Positions 6,220 through 12,454 are shown, numbered from the stretch's first letter. The stretch is DNA of 12,454 nt from an uncultured Eubacteriales bacterium (GCA_900543755.1 UQSP01000050.1:1-12454); one strand, 5' to 3'. Notes: generated by a model from the sequence alone, not told the origin. Translations and numbers: made by a program.

Positions 6220-8505
6220 TTATTTGTTTTTACCGTCCTTATCGCTGTCCTTTTCCACGGACTTTTTGTCGCGTTTTGCGCAGGAGTACGAACAAGAGCC
6301 GCAACCGCAAGAACATTTTCCTCGGTTTTTGATTCTGTTTATAAGCACGGCAACGCACACAACGGCAATCAAGGCTACCACGATAACGCCTACCGTAATG
6401 CCGGGATTGATTATGAAAGCAAGGCCTGCCGTGTGGAACAAAAGCGCGACAACATAAGCAACCGCGAGTTGCAGAACCAATCCGAAAAGCGCCCACTTTA
6501 CGCCCACTTCCTTTATTTCGGCGGAGAAAGTCGCTATACACGGAATGTATAGAAGCGTATATACAAGGAACGTCAATGCGGAAAGAGAAGCGTATTCGCC
6601 CGTAAACACGGCCCCTACTCCGCCAAGCGATTCTATACTCGATACTACTACTTCCTTTGCGACGAAACCGCTTAACAGCGAAGTAACCGCGCGCCAATTC
6701 CCAAACCCCAAAGGAGTGAAAACGGGAGCAATGAATCCGCTGAAAAGCGCAAGAATACTGTTTTCGCCGCCCGCCGTGTAACCCTGCGTAAACGAAAAGT
6801 TTGAAAGAATCCACACAATCACGTTAAGCGCGAAAACAACGGTACCCACTTTGACTATAAAGACTTTTGCGTTGTGAAAGATTATCTGCATGACTCTCTC
6901 GAAAGTGGGTATTCGGTAAGGCGGCATTTCCATAATAAAAGACAGCTTTCCGCTTTTAAGATTTTTTACCCATTTTTCGAAGATTACGGCAAGCAGCAGC
7001 GAAACCGCCGCGCCCAAAATGTACAAGCCGAAGATAACCAAAAATTTACCCGATGCGAAAAACGCGCCGGCAACTACCGTATAAACGGGAAGACGTGCCG
7101 AACATGACATGAACGGAGTGAGAATTACCGTTTTTTTGCGCATTGTATCGTCTTCGAGTCCGCGCGCCGTAAGCACTGCGGTTGCCGAACAGCCGAAGCC
7201 CATAAGCATTGTAAAAACCGATCTGCCCGACAGACCTATTTTACGGAAAAGCCCGTCCGTCATGAAAGCCACGCGGCTGATATAACCGCTGTCTTCCATA
7301 AGCGCAAGGAAGAAGAACAAAAGCACTACCTGCGGCAAAAACTTGAGCACGCCCAGAACGCCCAGGATTACGCCCTCTCCCACAAGATTGACAATCCACA
7401 GCGGAGAGTTTATGCTTGTAAGCCCGTTCGTCACAGGCTTATAAATAAACTTGGTAATCAAAAAGTCCAGAAGATTTGAAAGCCAGTTGCCTATAAGTCC
7501 GAACGTTACGAAAAAAATCAAACACATCAGCGCCAGAAATATGGGAAGCGCAAGATATTTATTAAGCACCACTTTATCGATGCGGCTGTAAGCCTGCATA
7601 TAAAGTTTGGAATTGTTTTTATACTGATCGTGATAACGCTTGTGTTTATCGTAAAGCGTCTCTTCGCTTTTAGCGGGTTCGGTTTCAAGCGGTACGTGGT
7701 GACTGACGTGCTCGTGCATTTCCCGATGTTCGTCGACAACGGCTTTGGATACGGCGCCTTCGGTAATCATGTCGATAAACTCGTATCGCGCCTGCGCGAC
7801 TTTCGACTGCCAGTCGCCCATTGCCTCCAACGCTTTTTTCTGGTCGTCGTTAAGCGCAAGTTTTTCCAGCACGAATTCATCCTTTTCCAGCACCTTTATG
7901 GCTGCCCACCGCGGCTGAAGTCCTGCATTCGATGCATTTGCGCTTATTATACTCATAACGTCCTGAAGCGGAAGTTTGTCAAGATAAGTAAGTTTTACTT
8001 TGTTGCCGCGAAAATGGCGGATATAATCGAGGGAAACGTCCATTAAAAGATGCACGTCGCTGTGATACTTGGCGCTCATGGGAATAATGGGAATTTTAAG
8101 ATAAGATTCCAGCTTGCGGTAATTAAGCACCTTTCCCTGTTTTTTAAGCTCGTCCATCATGTTGATGACCAGCACCAAAGGGACGTTAAGCTCTAAAAGC
8201 TGAAGCGCGAGATAAAGATTGCGCGAAAGGTTGTTTACTTCGCACACGCTGACGATAAGGTCGTTTTTGCCCGACAGCACGTTGTCGCGCGTTATCCCCT
8301 CTTCCATACTGTAAATGGTAAGAGAATAAAGTCCGGGTAAATCCACCATGTTTACGGTATGGTGGTCGTACATTATAGTCTTGCTTACCTCGCTTACGGT
8401 AACGCCGTGCCAGTTGCCCACGTGTTCGAGAGAATGAGTTATTCGGTTGTAAAGACTTGTTTTGCCGACGTTGGGGTTGCCGGCAAGCGATATGGTATAT
8501 TCCAT
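6220..8505 (-). CDS. feoB: Ferrous iron transporter FeoB
   Basis: FeoB is the GTP-gated inner-membrane Fe(II) importer. Its N-terminal G domain is complete: G1 GNPNVGKTS (9-17), G2 GVTV (34-37), G3 DLPG (55-58), G4 NMMD (115-118) and G5 SAK (144-146), followed by a helical guanine-dissociation-inhibitor-like linker. From about residue 320 a series of membrane helices carries the gate motifs, including GFGCSATAV and the later PFMSCSARLPVY. The tail has a cysteine cluster CSCGCGSCSYSC (731-742) and then a highly charged end, a form also seen in other Firmicutes. The total is 761 residues, within the family range. The ATG immediately follows the feoA TAA with no gap, and GGGGAGG lies in the end of feoA, so the two are translationally coupled. 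Confidence 0.97.
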   Translation of the reverse strand: MEYTISLAGNPNVGKTSLYNRITHSLEHVGNWHGVTVSEVSKTIMYDHHTVNMVDLPGLYSLTIYSMEEGITRDNVLSGKNDLIVSVCEVNNLSRNLYLALQLLELNVPLVLVINMMDELKKQGKVLNYRKLESYLKIPIIPMSAKYHSDVHLLMDVSLDYIRHFRGNKVKLTYLDKLPLQDVMSIISANASNAGLQPRWAAIKVLEKDEFVLEKLALNDDQKKALEAMGDWQSKVAQARYEFIDMITEGAVSKAVVDEHREMHEHVSHHVPLETEPAKSEETLYDKHKRYHDQYKNNSKLYMQAYSRIDKVVLNKYLALPIFLALMCLIFFVTFGLIGNWLSNLLDFLITKFIYKPVTNGLTSINSPLWIVNLVGEGVILGVLGVLKFLPQVVLLFFFLALMEDSGYISRVAFMTDGLFRKIGLSGRSVFTMLMGFGCSATAVLTARGLEDDTMRKKTVILTPFMSCSARLPVYTVVAGAFFASGKFLVIFGLYILGAAVSLLLAVIFEKWVKNLKSGKLSFIMEMPPYRIPTFERVMQIIFHNAKVFIVKVGTVVFALNVIVWILSNFSFTQGYTAGGENSILALFSGFIAPVFTPLGFGNWRAVTSLLSGFVAKEVVVSSIESLGGVGAVFTGEYASLSALTFLVYTLLYIPCIATFSAEIKEVGVKWALFGLVLQLAVAYVVALLFHTAGLAFIINPGITVGVIVVALIAVVCVAVLINRIKNRGKCSCGCGSCSYSCAKRDKKSVEKDSDKDGKNK

Positions 8506-8733
8506 TTAGTCCGCCTCCCCTATTTCGATAAGCGATGCGGCGTCCTCGCGCAAAGCAACCAAAAAGCCCCTTAGTCCTACAAGTATCGTTCCGCCGAAAG
8601 GAGCACAGTGCGCAACGTAAATTTTACAGTCGGGAGTAAACCCCATATCCAGCAAACGGCGTTTTTCGTTGCCCTCGCCGTGAACCTCAATCACTTTGTA
8701 AACCTTGTCGGTGCGGGCGTCCATTAAAGTCAT
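8506..8733 (-). CDS. feoA: Ferrous iron transport accessory protein FeoA
   Basis: FeoA is a small cytoplasmic SH3-like protein that assists FeoB. The 75 residues show the family pattern: KRRLLDMGFTPDCKI (about 24-38), a glycine turn with GLRGFLVALRED and an ending SLIEI. The start is ATG at 8733; the best RBS, AAGGAG at 8747-8752, is 13 nt away inside the nrdR stop region, which is rather long. An in-frame ATG three codons later would be farther still. Only 10 bp separate it from nrdR and none from feoB, so nrdR-feoA-feoB should be one transcript. Confidence 0.95.
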   Translation of the reverse strand: MTLMDARTDKVYKVIEVHGEGNEKRRLLDMGFTPDCKIYVAHCAPFGGTILVGLRGFLVALREDAASLIEIGEAD

Positions 8734-8743
8734 AAATAAGTTA

Positions 8744-9205
8744 TTACTCCTTGATTCTCTTTTCGAATTCGGAAATAAACTCTATAAAAGTCGTCACGTC
8801 CCTGAACTGGCGGTAAACCGAAGCAAACCTGATATACGCAACCTGATCCAGCTCCTTAAGTCCGTCCATCACGTACTCGCCTATTTTCGACGAAGGAATT
8901 TCCTGTTCCAGAGTATTGTAAACCTTTTTTTCGATATCGGCGACAAGCTTATCTATGTCGTGTATTGCAACGGGTCTTTTTTCGCAGGATTTTATAATTC
9001 CGTTGCGAATTTTGGACGGGTCGAACGGCTGACGAGTTCCGTCGTTTTTTACCACAAGAACGGGCGTGGTTTCGATTGTTTCGTATGTCGTGAAACGCCT
9101 GCCGCAATTAAGACATTCTCTTCTTCTGCGAATGCTGTTTCCGTCGTCGGCGGAACGCGAGTCTATTACCTTGCTTTCGGTATATCCGCAATACATACAC
9201 TTCAT
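8744..9205 (-). CDS. nrdR: Transcriptional repressor NrdR
   Basis: NrdR senses ATP/dATP and represses ribonucleotide reductase genes by binding paired NrdR boxes. The 153-residue protein has the zinc ribbon with C3, C6, C31 and C34 (MKCMYCG and CLNCGRRFTTYE), then an ATP-cone domain from about residue 47 to 137 (VVKNDGTRQPFDPSKI, then YIRFASVYRQFRD). The length is typical. AAAGGTG lies about 7 nt before the ATG. No ribonucleotide reductase gene is in the window; instead nrdR heads the feoAB operon, with a Fur-like palindrome over its promoter. It lies next to the sporulation sigma-factor genes, a neighbourhood I recall for nrdR in other Clostridia. Confidence 0.97.
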   Translation of the reverse strand: MKCMYCGYTESKVIDSRSADDGNSIRRRRECLNCGRRFTTYETIETTPVLVVKNDGTRQPFDPSKIRNGIIKSCEKRPVAIHDIDKLVADIEKKVYNTLEQEIPSSKIGEYVMDGLKELDQVAYIRFASVYRQFRDVTTFIEFISEFEKRIKE

Positions 9206-9226
9206 AAATATTCACCTTTTGTTTTT

Positions 9227-9241
9227 TTATAATTATTATAA
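9227..9241 (-). promoter_or_regulatory. Fur-box-like 7-1-7 operator over the nrdR -10
   Basis: TTATAATTATTATAA is a perfect 7-1-7 inverted repeat. It matches 12 of the 14 defined positions of the Bacillus Fur consensus TGATAATnATTATCA and overlaps the TATAAT of the nrdR-feoA-feoB promoter, where a repressor would block RNA polymerase. The AT-richness of the site makes a chance match possible. Confidence 0.6.
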
Positions 9242-9263
9242 TCGTTTTAGCCGTTTTAGTCTA
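9235..9263 (-). promoter_or_regulatory. Sigma-A promoter of nrdR-feoA-feoB
   Basis: On the minus strand, TAGACT (9258-9263, 4 of 6) and a perfect TATAAT (9235-9240) are 17 bp apart, about 30 bp ahead of the nrdR ATG. The spacer contains a tandem 8-base repeat CTAAAACG (9243-9250 and 9252-9259). Confidence 0.7.
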
Positions 9264-9340
9264 TCGATTTTAATAAACTTCTGCGCTTAAATCTTCTTTA
9301 CGACGGCAGTAAACGCTTGTCCGCACTTAAAAATACGTTT

Positions 9341-9370
9341 AACGGAGGCTTTAGAAAGATAAGTCTCCGT
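9341..9370 (-). terminator. Hairpin after the ylmC-like gene, possible weak terminator
   Basis: Right behind the stop codon at 9373, the minus strand can pair ACGGAG with CTCCGT, extended by CTT/AAG beyond one mismatch. No immediate T tract follows; a run of five T's comes about 8 bases later. It may end or attenuate transcription before the nrdR promoter. Confidence 0.4.
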
Positions 9371-9372
9371 CC

Positions 9373-9780
9373 TTACTTTTTCCAGCGGTACTCGCAATCA
9401 AAGAGCATGCATTTTTCGCAGCGGCGGTCGCAATTGGGCATATCGGGATTCCGATCGACGCAATTATCTTCCTGAGGCGTTACCGTACAACCGCAATCAT
9501 CCGAAGCGGTAGTTTGCCTGTCAAGCTGATCCGCGCCGTTGATGTCGACGATAATAACGTCCTCGCCCAACTTTTTCACGCAACGCCAGGGAATAAAAAC
9601 CTCCTGCCCTTTTCCGAAAAAACCACGCTTGAGATAAGGTGTCACTATGCCCTTTATCTTGCCCGTATCGCCCGCAAAAACAATGTCGATGATTTTGCCG
9701 AGTTTACGACCGTCGCAAGCGTTGACGACTTCTTTACACCTTAACTCCGAAAATGAAATTTCATACTGAATATTACTCAT
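9373..9780 (-). CDS. ylmC: YlmC/YmxH-family PRC-barrel protein with Cys-rich tail
   Basis: The first 82 or so residues match the YlmC/YmxH family, small PRC-barrel-like proteins linked to sporulation whose biochemical role is not settled. Visible hallmarks are SFSELRCKEVVNACDGRKLGKIIDI (9-33), the turn GKIKGIVTP (40-48) and GFFGKGQEVFIPWRCVKKLGEDVIIVDI (53-80). Family members are usually 80-90 residues, but this one has 135. The added tail (83-135) carries seven cysteines (96, 98, 107, 117, 121, 124, 129), the last four as C-x3-C-x2-C-x4-C. The frame continues up to 9978, but that would overlap sigG and lacks family similarity. The ATG at 9780 fits the family start, though no clear RBS precedes it. 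In B. subtilis ylmC is close downstream of sigG; here sigG is turned away. Confidence 0.88.
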   Translation of the reverse strand: MSNIQYEISFSELRCKEVVNACDGRKLGKIIDIVFAGDTGKIKGIVTPYLKRGFFGKGQEVFIPWRCVKKLGEDVIIVDINGADQLDRQTTASDDCGCTVTPQEDNCVDRNPDMPNCDRRCEKCMLFDCEYRWKK

Positions 9781-9841
9781 GGTCTGTACACAATATATAT
9801 GCCGCAAAACAGGAGTTGTTACAAAAAATTTTTTTTGCCCG

Positions 9842-9871
9842 GTATAATTTCTGGTCCAGTTCGCCAAAATA
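9842..9871 (+). promoter_or_regulatory. Possible sigma-F/sigma-G-type promoter of sigG
   Basis: GTATA (9842-9846) is followed after 15 bp by CGCCAAAATA (9862-9871). The first matches the B. subtilis sigma-F -35 (GTATA) and the second partly matches its -10 (GGnnAnAnT). It lies about 58 bp ahead of sigG, which in B. subtilis is read by sigma-F and by sigma-G itself. Confidence 0.4.
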
Positions 9872-9928
9872 CCCAATACGGATTGCGCCTTGCTGTAAGA
9901 CGGTGACCCGAACATTACGGAGGAAGAC

Positions 9929-10702
9929 ATGGCGAAAAGAGTGGAAATCTGCGGCATAGACACCGGGTCTTTGCCCAAACTGAATCACAGCGAAACGATG
10001 GAACTTTTGAGAAAAGCTCAAAAGGGCGACGAAAAAGCGAAAGAAGATTTTATTCTTGCAAATATGCGGCTTGTGCTTAGCATTGTACAAAGATTTTACA
10101 ACAAGAAAGAATCGGTAGACGACATTTTCCAGGTAGGTTGCATAGGGCTTATAAAGGCCATGGAAAACTTTAACACGGAACTCAACCTGAGATTTTCCAC
10201 CTACGCCGTTCCCATGATTATAGGAGAAATACGCAGGTTTTTACGCGACAGCTCTCCGCTCAGGGTCAGCCGCTCCATAAGGGATACGGCATATCGCGCG
10301 ATTTCAGCCCGTCAGGAACTTGAAAGCGCCACCAACCGCGAGGCAACTTTAGAAGAAGTTGCAGCCGCTTTGGAAATGCCGCTAAGCGACCTTGTGTACG
10401 CAATGGACGCGATTTCGGACCCTGTTTCGCTTTTCGACCCCGTGTACCATGACGGAAACGAAACCGTGATGATTATGGACCAGGTTTCCGACCTTAAAAA
10501 CTGCGACGAAAAATGGATTAACAACGTTTCAATCAGCGAAGCCATAGACAAGCTTAACGAGCGTGAAAAGGAAATACTGATGCTGCGGTTTTACGAAGGC
10601 AAAACTCAGGTGGAAGTTTCCGAAGAAATAGGGATTTCGCAGGCTCAGGTTTCACGGCTTGAAAAAAACGCAAAATCCGCACTGAAAAAAAGCATGTCAT
10701 AA
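9929..10702 (+). CDS. sigG: Forespore sigma factor sigma-G
   Basis: Sigma-G directs late gene expression in the engulfed forespore. The 257-residue protein starts with the diagnostic KVEICG-like RVEICGIDTGSLPKL (4-18). It has the region-2 core VDDIFQVGCIGLIKAMENF (63-81) and RFSTYAVPMIIGEIRRFLRD (88-107), and region 4 with LNEREKEILMLRFYEGKTQVEVSEEIGISQAQVSRLEK (209-246). VEICG and the SQAQVSRLEK helix distinguish it from sigma-E. Asn45 sits where the B. subtilis protein has the Asn linked to recognition by the anti-sigma factor CsfB (from memory). GGAGG at 9919-9923 is 5 nt before the ATG. The gene is on the opposite strand to its usual partners sigE and spoIIGA: it converges on sigE and diverges from ylmC, so it cannot receive read-through from them. 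Confidence 0.96.
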   Translation: MAKRVEICGIDTGSLPKLNHSETMELLRKAQKGDEKAKEDFILANMRLVLSIVQRFYNKKESVDDIFQVGCIGLIKAMENFNTELNLRFSTYAVPMIIGEIRRFLRDSSPLRVSRSIRDTAYRAISARQELESATNREATLEEVAAALEMPLSDLVYAMDAISDPVSLFDPVYHDGNETVMIMDQVSDLKNCDEKWINNVSISEAIDKLNEREKEILMLRFYEGKTQVEVSEEIGISQAQVSRLEKNAKSALKKSMS

Positions 10703-10720
10703 ATCGGATTATTATCTAAA

Positions 10721-10756
10721 ATGCCGTTTCCTTATCATAGGAATCGGCATTTTTTT
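10721..10756. terminator. Intrinsic terminator between convergent sigG and sigE
   Basis: ATGCCG-T-TTCC (10721-10731) pairs with GGAA-T-CGGCAT (10740-10750) around one mismatch and an 8-base loop, followed by a T tract to 10756. It is a good terminator for sigG (+). For sigE (-) the tail is only TTTAGA, so it would work less well. Confidence 0.85.
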
Positions 10757-10780
10757 AATGTCTTAAAACGGAAAATAGCG

Positions 10781-11488
10781 TTATAATGCTTTCGCTATCT
10801 CTTTTTTCAATCGGAAAATGATTTTCTTTTCCAGCCGTGAAATATACGACTGAGAGATGCCCATGATGTCCGCCACTTCCTTCTGCGTCTTTTCCTCCTG
10901 CCCGCTTAAACCGAACCTCATTTCCATAATGGTCTTTTCGCGCGAAGAAAGCTTATCGATGGCCTCCCATAAAAGTTGTTTTTCAACGCTGTTCTCTATG
11001 TTTTTGGATACAAGATCGGGGTCGGTCCCCAGAATGTCGCTCATTAAAAGCTCGTTACCCTCGAAGTCAACGTTAAGCGGTTCGTCCAAAGACACCTCGG
11101 ATTTAATTCTTATGACGCGTCTTAAGTACATGAGAATTTCGTTTTCGATACAGCGCGACGCGTAAGTTGCGAGTTTAATGTTTTTCTCGGGCGCAAAACT
11201 GTTGACCGCTTTTATAAGTCCTATCGTCCCCACCGAAATGAGGTCCTCGGTATCCACGCCCGTATTATCGAACTTTCTGGCAATGTAAACCACAAGACGC
11301 AGATTGCGCTCTATAAGCGTGGACTTGACGATTGTATCGCCGGCGGCAAGTTTACCGATAGCATCGGCTTCCTCCTCGGCTGAAAGCGGCACGGGCAACG
11401 CATCGTTTCCCGTTATGTAGTAAAGTACGGTTTCATCCGTAAAGCCCAGAAGTTTTTTAATAAATTCAAACAGTTTTTTAAGTTTCAT
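10781..11488 (-). CDS. sigE: Mother-cell sigma factor sigma-E (pro-form)
   Basis: Sigma-E is the first mother-cell sigma factor. It is made as an inactive membrane-associated precursor that SpoIIGA cleaves. The 235 residues begin with a basic, amphipathic pro-sequence (1-24) ending at VLYYITGNDALPVPLS, which matches the VYYIGGSEALPPPLS cleavage region of the B. subtilis protein. The core follows: LIERNLRLVVYIARKF (58-73), EDLISVGTIGLIKAVNSF (81-98), KLATYASRCIENEILMYLRR (105-124), DEPLNVDFEGNELLMSDILGTD (135-156) and region 4 ending ISQSYISRLEKKI (211-223). AAGGAG lies 10 nt before the ATG. It is 50 bp behind spoIIGA, without a terminator, so both belong to one operon, as in Bacillus and Clostridium. 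Confidence 0.98.
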   Translation of the reverse strand: MKLKKLFEFIKKLLGFTDETVLYYITGNDALPVPLSAEEEADAIGKLAAGDTIVKSTLIERNLRLVVYIARKFDNTGVDTEDLISVGTIGLIKAVNSFAPEKNIKLATYASRCIENEILMYLRRVIRIKSEVSLDEPLNVDFEGNELLMSDILGTDPDLVSKNIENSVEKQLLWEAIDKLSSREKTIMEMRFGLSGQEEKTQKEVADIMGISQSYISRLEKKIIFRLKKEIAKAL

Positions 11489-11538
11489 GCGTATAAATCT
11501 CCTTGTGTGTTTTCGGACATTCCGATTGTTTTGTGTTT

Positions 11539-12381
11539 TCAGATAAGCGCCGGGTGAAGTATTGCGTCGTAGCCTATTGCGTCTTTTATGGGCGAAAAAG
11601 ATACGCCGACCATTACATCATATAATATATTCCCGCCTCTTGCGGAATATAATACGAAAGCGTCCGGTTTAAGCAATAAAATTTTGTTTTTTCCGCCGGC
11701 GACGGTACTTATCTCCATGTAATGAGCCTGTGGCTGAAGCGTGTCGCCGCGCCCCGAAAACATTATCCTGAACTGCTCGTCGGAAATATTGCCCATCAGA
11801 CTTTTTGCGCTTAAAACTATTACCGGAAGCCCGCTGACTTTGTCGTAAAGCCTGTTCCCCGTATCCATAAGTCCTCTGAACTTCATGGTATTTCCCAATA
11901 TGGAAAGAGAAAAATCGTAAATTACCCCTCCGAGGTCGCGAATACGGTGAAATTTTACCGAGATTTTTTTAACAATCCACCAGCATAAAAATACGCCTAA
12001 AATAATTGCCGAAACGGGAAAATCAAGCATATTAAGGCGCAGTGCTTCAGACGCGTCTCCGCTTACGATAAAGCCAATACCGAACATGACCCCTCCGAAC
12101 AGAAACGTCAGGCTCAAAAAAGTCAAAGCGCACATGAAAAACTTTTCTTTTTTAAGAAACAAAATAAGGCTGAGAGCAATCCACAGCACAATTTTTATGA
12201 TTAACACAAGTGCGTCGCCCTTAATAAAAGGATAAAAAACCGCAACAGCAGTACCTATAAACGACGCTATCGCCGCCCTTAATAAGCAAACTCTTTTTAA
12301 CATAATCCGATAAGTAAGCGACGCTATCGCATAAGTCACAACAAAATTATCCAATATGACGTATTCTATGTAGGCGCTCAT
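11539..12381 (-). CDS. spoIIGA: Pro-sigma-E processing peptidase SpoIIGA
   Basis: SpoIIGA is a membrane aspartic protease in the mother cell that activates pro-sigma-E after a signal from the forespore protein SpoIIR. The 280-residue protein has about five N-terminal membrane helices (to about residue 138). Its cytoplasmic protease half contains the catalytic motif GLMDTGNRLYD (170-180, Asp173) and, at the end, GYDAILHPALI as in family members. The start at 12381 gives MSAYIEYVILDNF, which aligns with MKIYLDVIWLLNF of B. subtilis. The open frame continues upstream to 12423, but that part encodes MCIRDS, the known translation of Nextera adapter, and is not biological. No RBS is visible; a TATAAT ends 6 nt before the ATG. 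The gene is complete. Confidence 0.96.
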   Translation of the reverse strand: MSAYIEYVILDNFVVTYAIASLTYRIMLKRVCLLRAAIASFIGTAVAVFYPFIKGDALVLIIKIVLWIALSLILFLKKEKFFMCALTFLSLTFLFGGVMFGIGFIVSGDASEALRLNMLDFPVSAIILGVFLCWWIVKKISVKFHRIRDLGGVIYDFSLSILGNTMKFRGLMDTGNRLYDKVSGLPVIVLSAKSLMGNISDEQFRIMFSGRGDTLQPQAHYMEISTVAGGKNKILLLKPDAFVLYSARGGNILYDVMVGVSFSPIKDAIGYDAILHPALI

Positions 12382-12387
12382 AACGCG

Positions 12388-12396
12388 ATTATAGCA
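12388..12396 (-). promoter_or_regulatory. Extended -10 element upstream of spoIIGA
   Basis: The minus strand reads TGCTATAAT, an extended -10 (TGnTATAAT), six bases before the ATG. In B. subtilis this gene is driven by sigma-A with Spo0A. The -35 and any Spo0A boxes would lie beyond 12406, where the sequence turns into adapter. Confidence 0.55.
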
Positions 12397-12406
12397 TTGC
12401 TTAATG

Positions 12407-12454
12407 CTGTCTCTTATACACATCTGACGCTGCCGACGAACTCTAGGGTGTAGA
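12407..12454. other. Nextera P5-side sequencing adapter (artefact)
   Basis: These bases are not genomic. They hold the reverse-complement mosaic end CTGTCTCTTATACACATCT (12407-12425), GACGCTGCCGACGA (12426-12439), an 8-base index (12440-12447) and GTGTAGA from the P5 sequence. Genomic sequence ends at 12406. Confidence 0.98.

Noticed and set aside
6239..6814. 191-codon minus-strand frame inside feoB
   Set aside because: It lies in another frame of a clearly intact feoB, is rich in Arg/Cys as expected of a shifted frame, and has no RBS.
8705..9232. Long plus-strand open frame opposite nrdR (175 codons), and similar ones opposite spoIVA, der and feoB
   Set aside because: They mirror the codon bias of well-identified genes on the other strand, have no RBS and encode low-complexity, family-free sequence.
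9788..9803. NrdR-box-like ACACAATATATA upstream of the ylmC-like gene
   Set aside because: The first 12 bases fit the NrdR box, but the last four (the GTGT half) do not match at all and I saw no second box, so it is probably a chance AT-rich match.
9826..9838. A/T-run around ACAAAAAATTTTTTTTG upstream of sigG as a terminator for the ylmC-like or sigG region
   Set aside because: It has no GC stem, no gene ends there, and it lies within the divergent promoter region.
9781..9978. 66-residue N-terminal extension of the ylmC-like gene
   Set aside because: It would overlap the start and RBS of sigG, shows no family similarity, and the family N-terminus matches the ATG at 9780.
30..12425. Tn5 mosaic ends in inverted orientation at both ends, like a composite transposon
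   Set aside because: They are directly joined to Illumina index and P5/P7 sequence, with no transposase and only housekeeping and sporulation genes between, so they are library adapters.

Overview
The window is 12,358 bp of bacterial chromosome (49-12406) capped at both ends by untrimmed Illumina Nextera adapter sequence (1-48 and 12407-12454). The genome is that of an endospore-forming, low-to-mid GC Firmicute, most likely an uncultured member of the Clostridia. The evidence is the presence of spoIVA, spoIIGA, sigE, sigG and a YlmC/YmxH-family gene, together with Shine-Dalgarno sites of AGGAGG type. I see no rRNA, tRNA, CRISPR array, phage gene or insertion sequence, and I cannot name a genus.

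Layout, left to right. A small AT-rich gene for a four-helix membrane protein (+) runs into a bidirectional terminator that it shares with spoIVA. From there to about 9.8 kb everything lies on the minus strand. In the direction of transcription this block is: ylmC-like gene; nrdR-feoA-feoB; a membrane-anchored cyclophilin-like gene; a DUF1614-like membrane protein; a strong terminator; der-plsY; and spoIVA behind its own predicted sigma-E-type promoter. sigG alone is on the plus strand, and beyond it sigE and spoIIGA are again on the minus strand. Thirteen coding regions are supported, and no gene-free stretch exceeds about 170 bp.

How the genes work together. The right half is the mother-cell/forespore sigma-factor locus. 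SpoIIGA is the protease that activates pro-sigma-E, sigma-E is the early mother-cell factor, and sigma-G is the late forespore factor. SpoIVA, expected to be sigma-E controlled, forms the base of the spore coat. The middle links ribonucleotide-reductase control (NrdR) to ferrous-iron uptake (FeoA/FeoB) in what looks like one operon, with a Fur-box-like palindrome over its -10 element. Der (ribosome assembly) and PlsY (phospholipid synthesis) are housekeeping genes overlapping by 1 nt.

The most notable points are the Fur-like operator on nrdR-feoAB, the apparent in-place inversion of sigG within a normally collinear cluster, a YlmC-like protein with a Cys-rich tail, a cyclophilin-fold protein whose catalytic residues appear lost, and two genes (der, spoIIGA) whose -10 boxes sit exactly 6 nt before the ATG with no Shine-Dalgarno site. 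Nothing here looks like a wholly new multi-gene system; this is mainly conserved chromosome with some unusual local arrangements.
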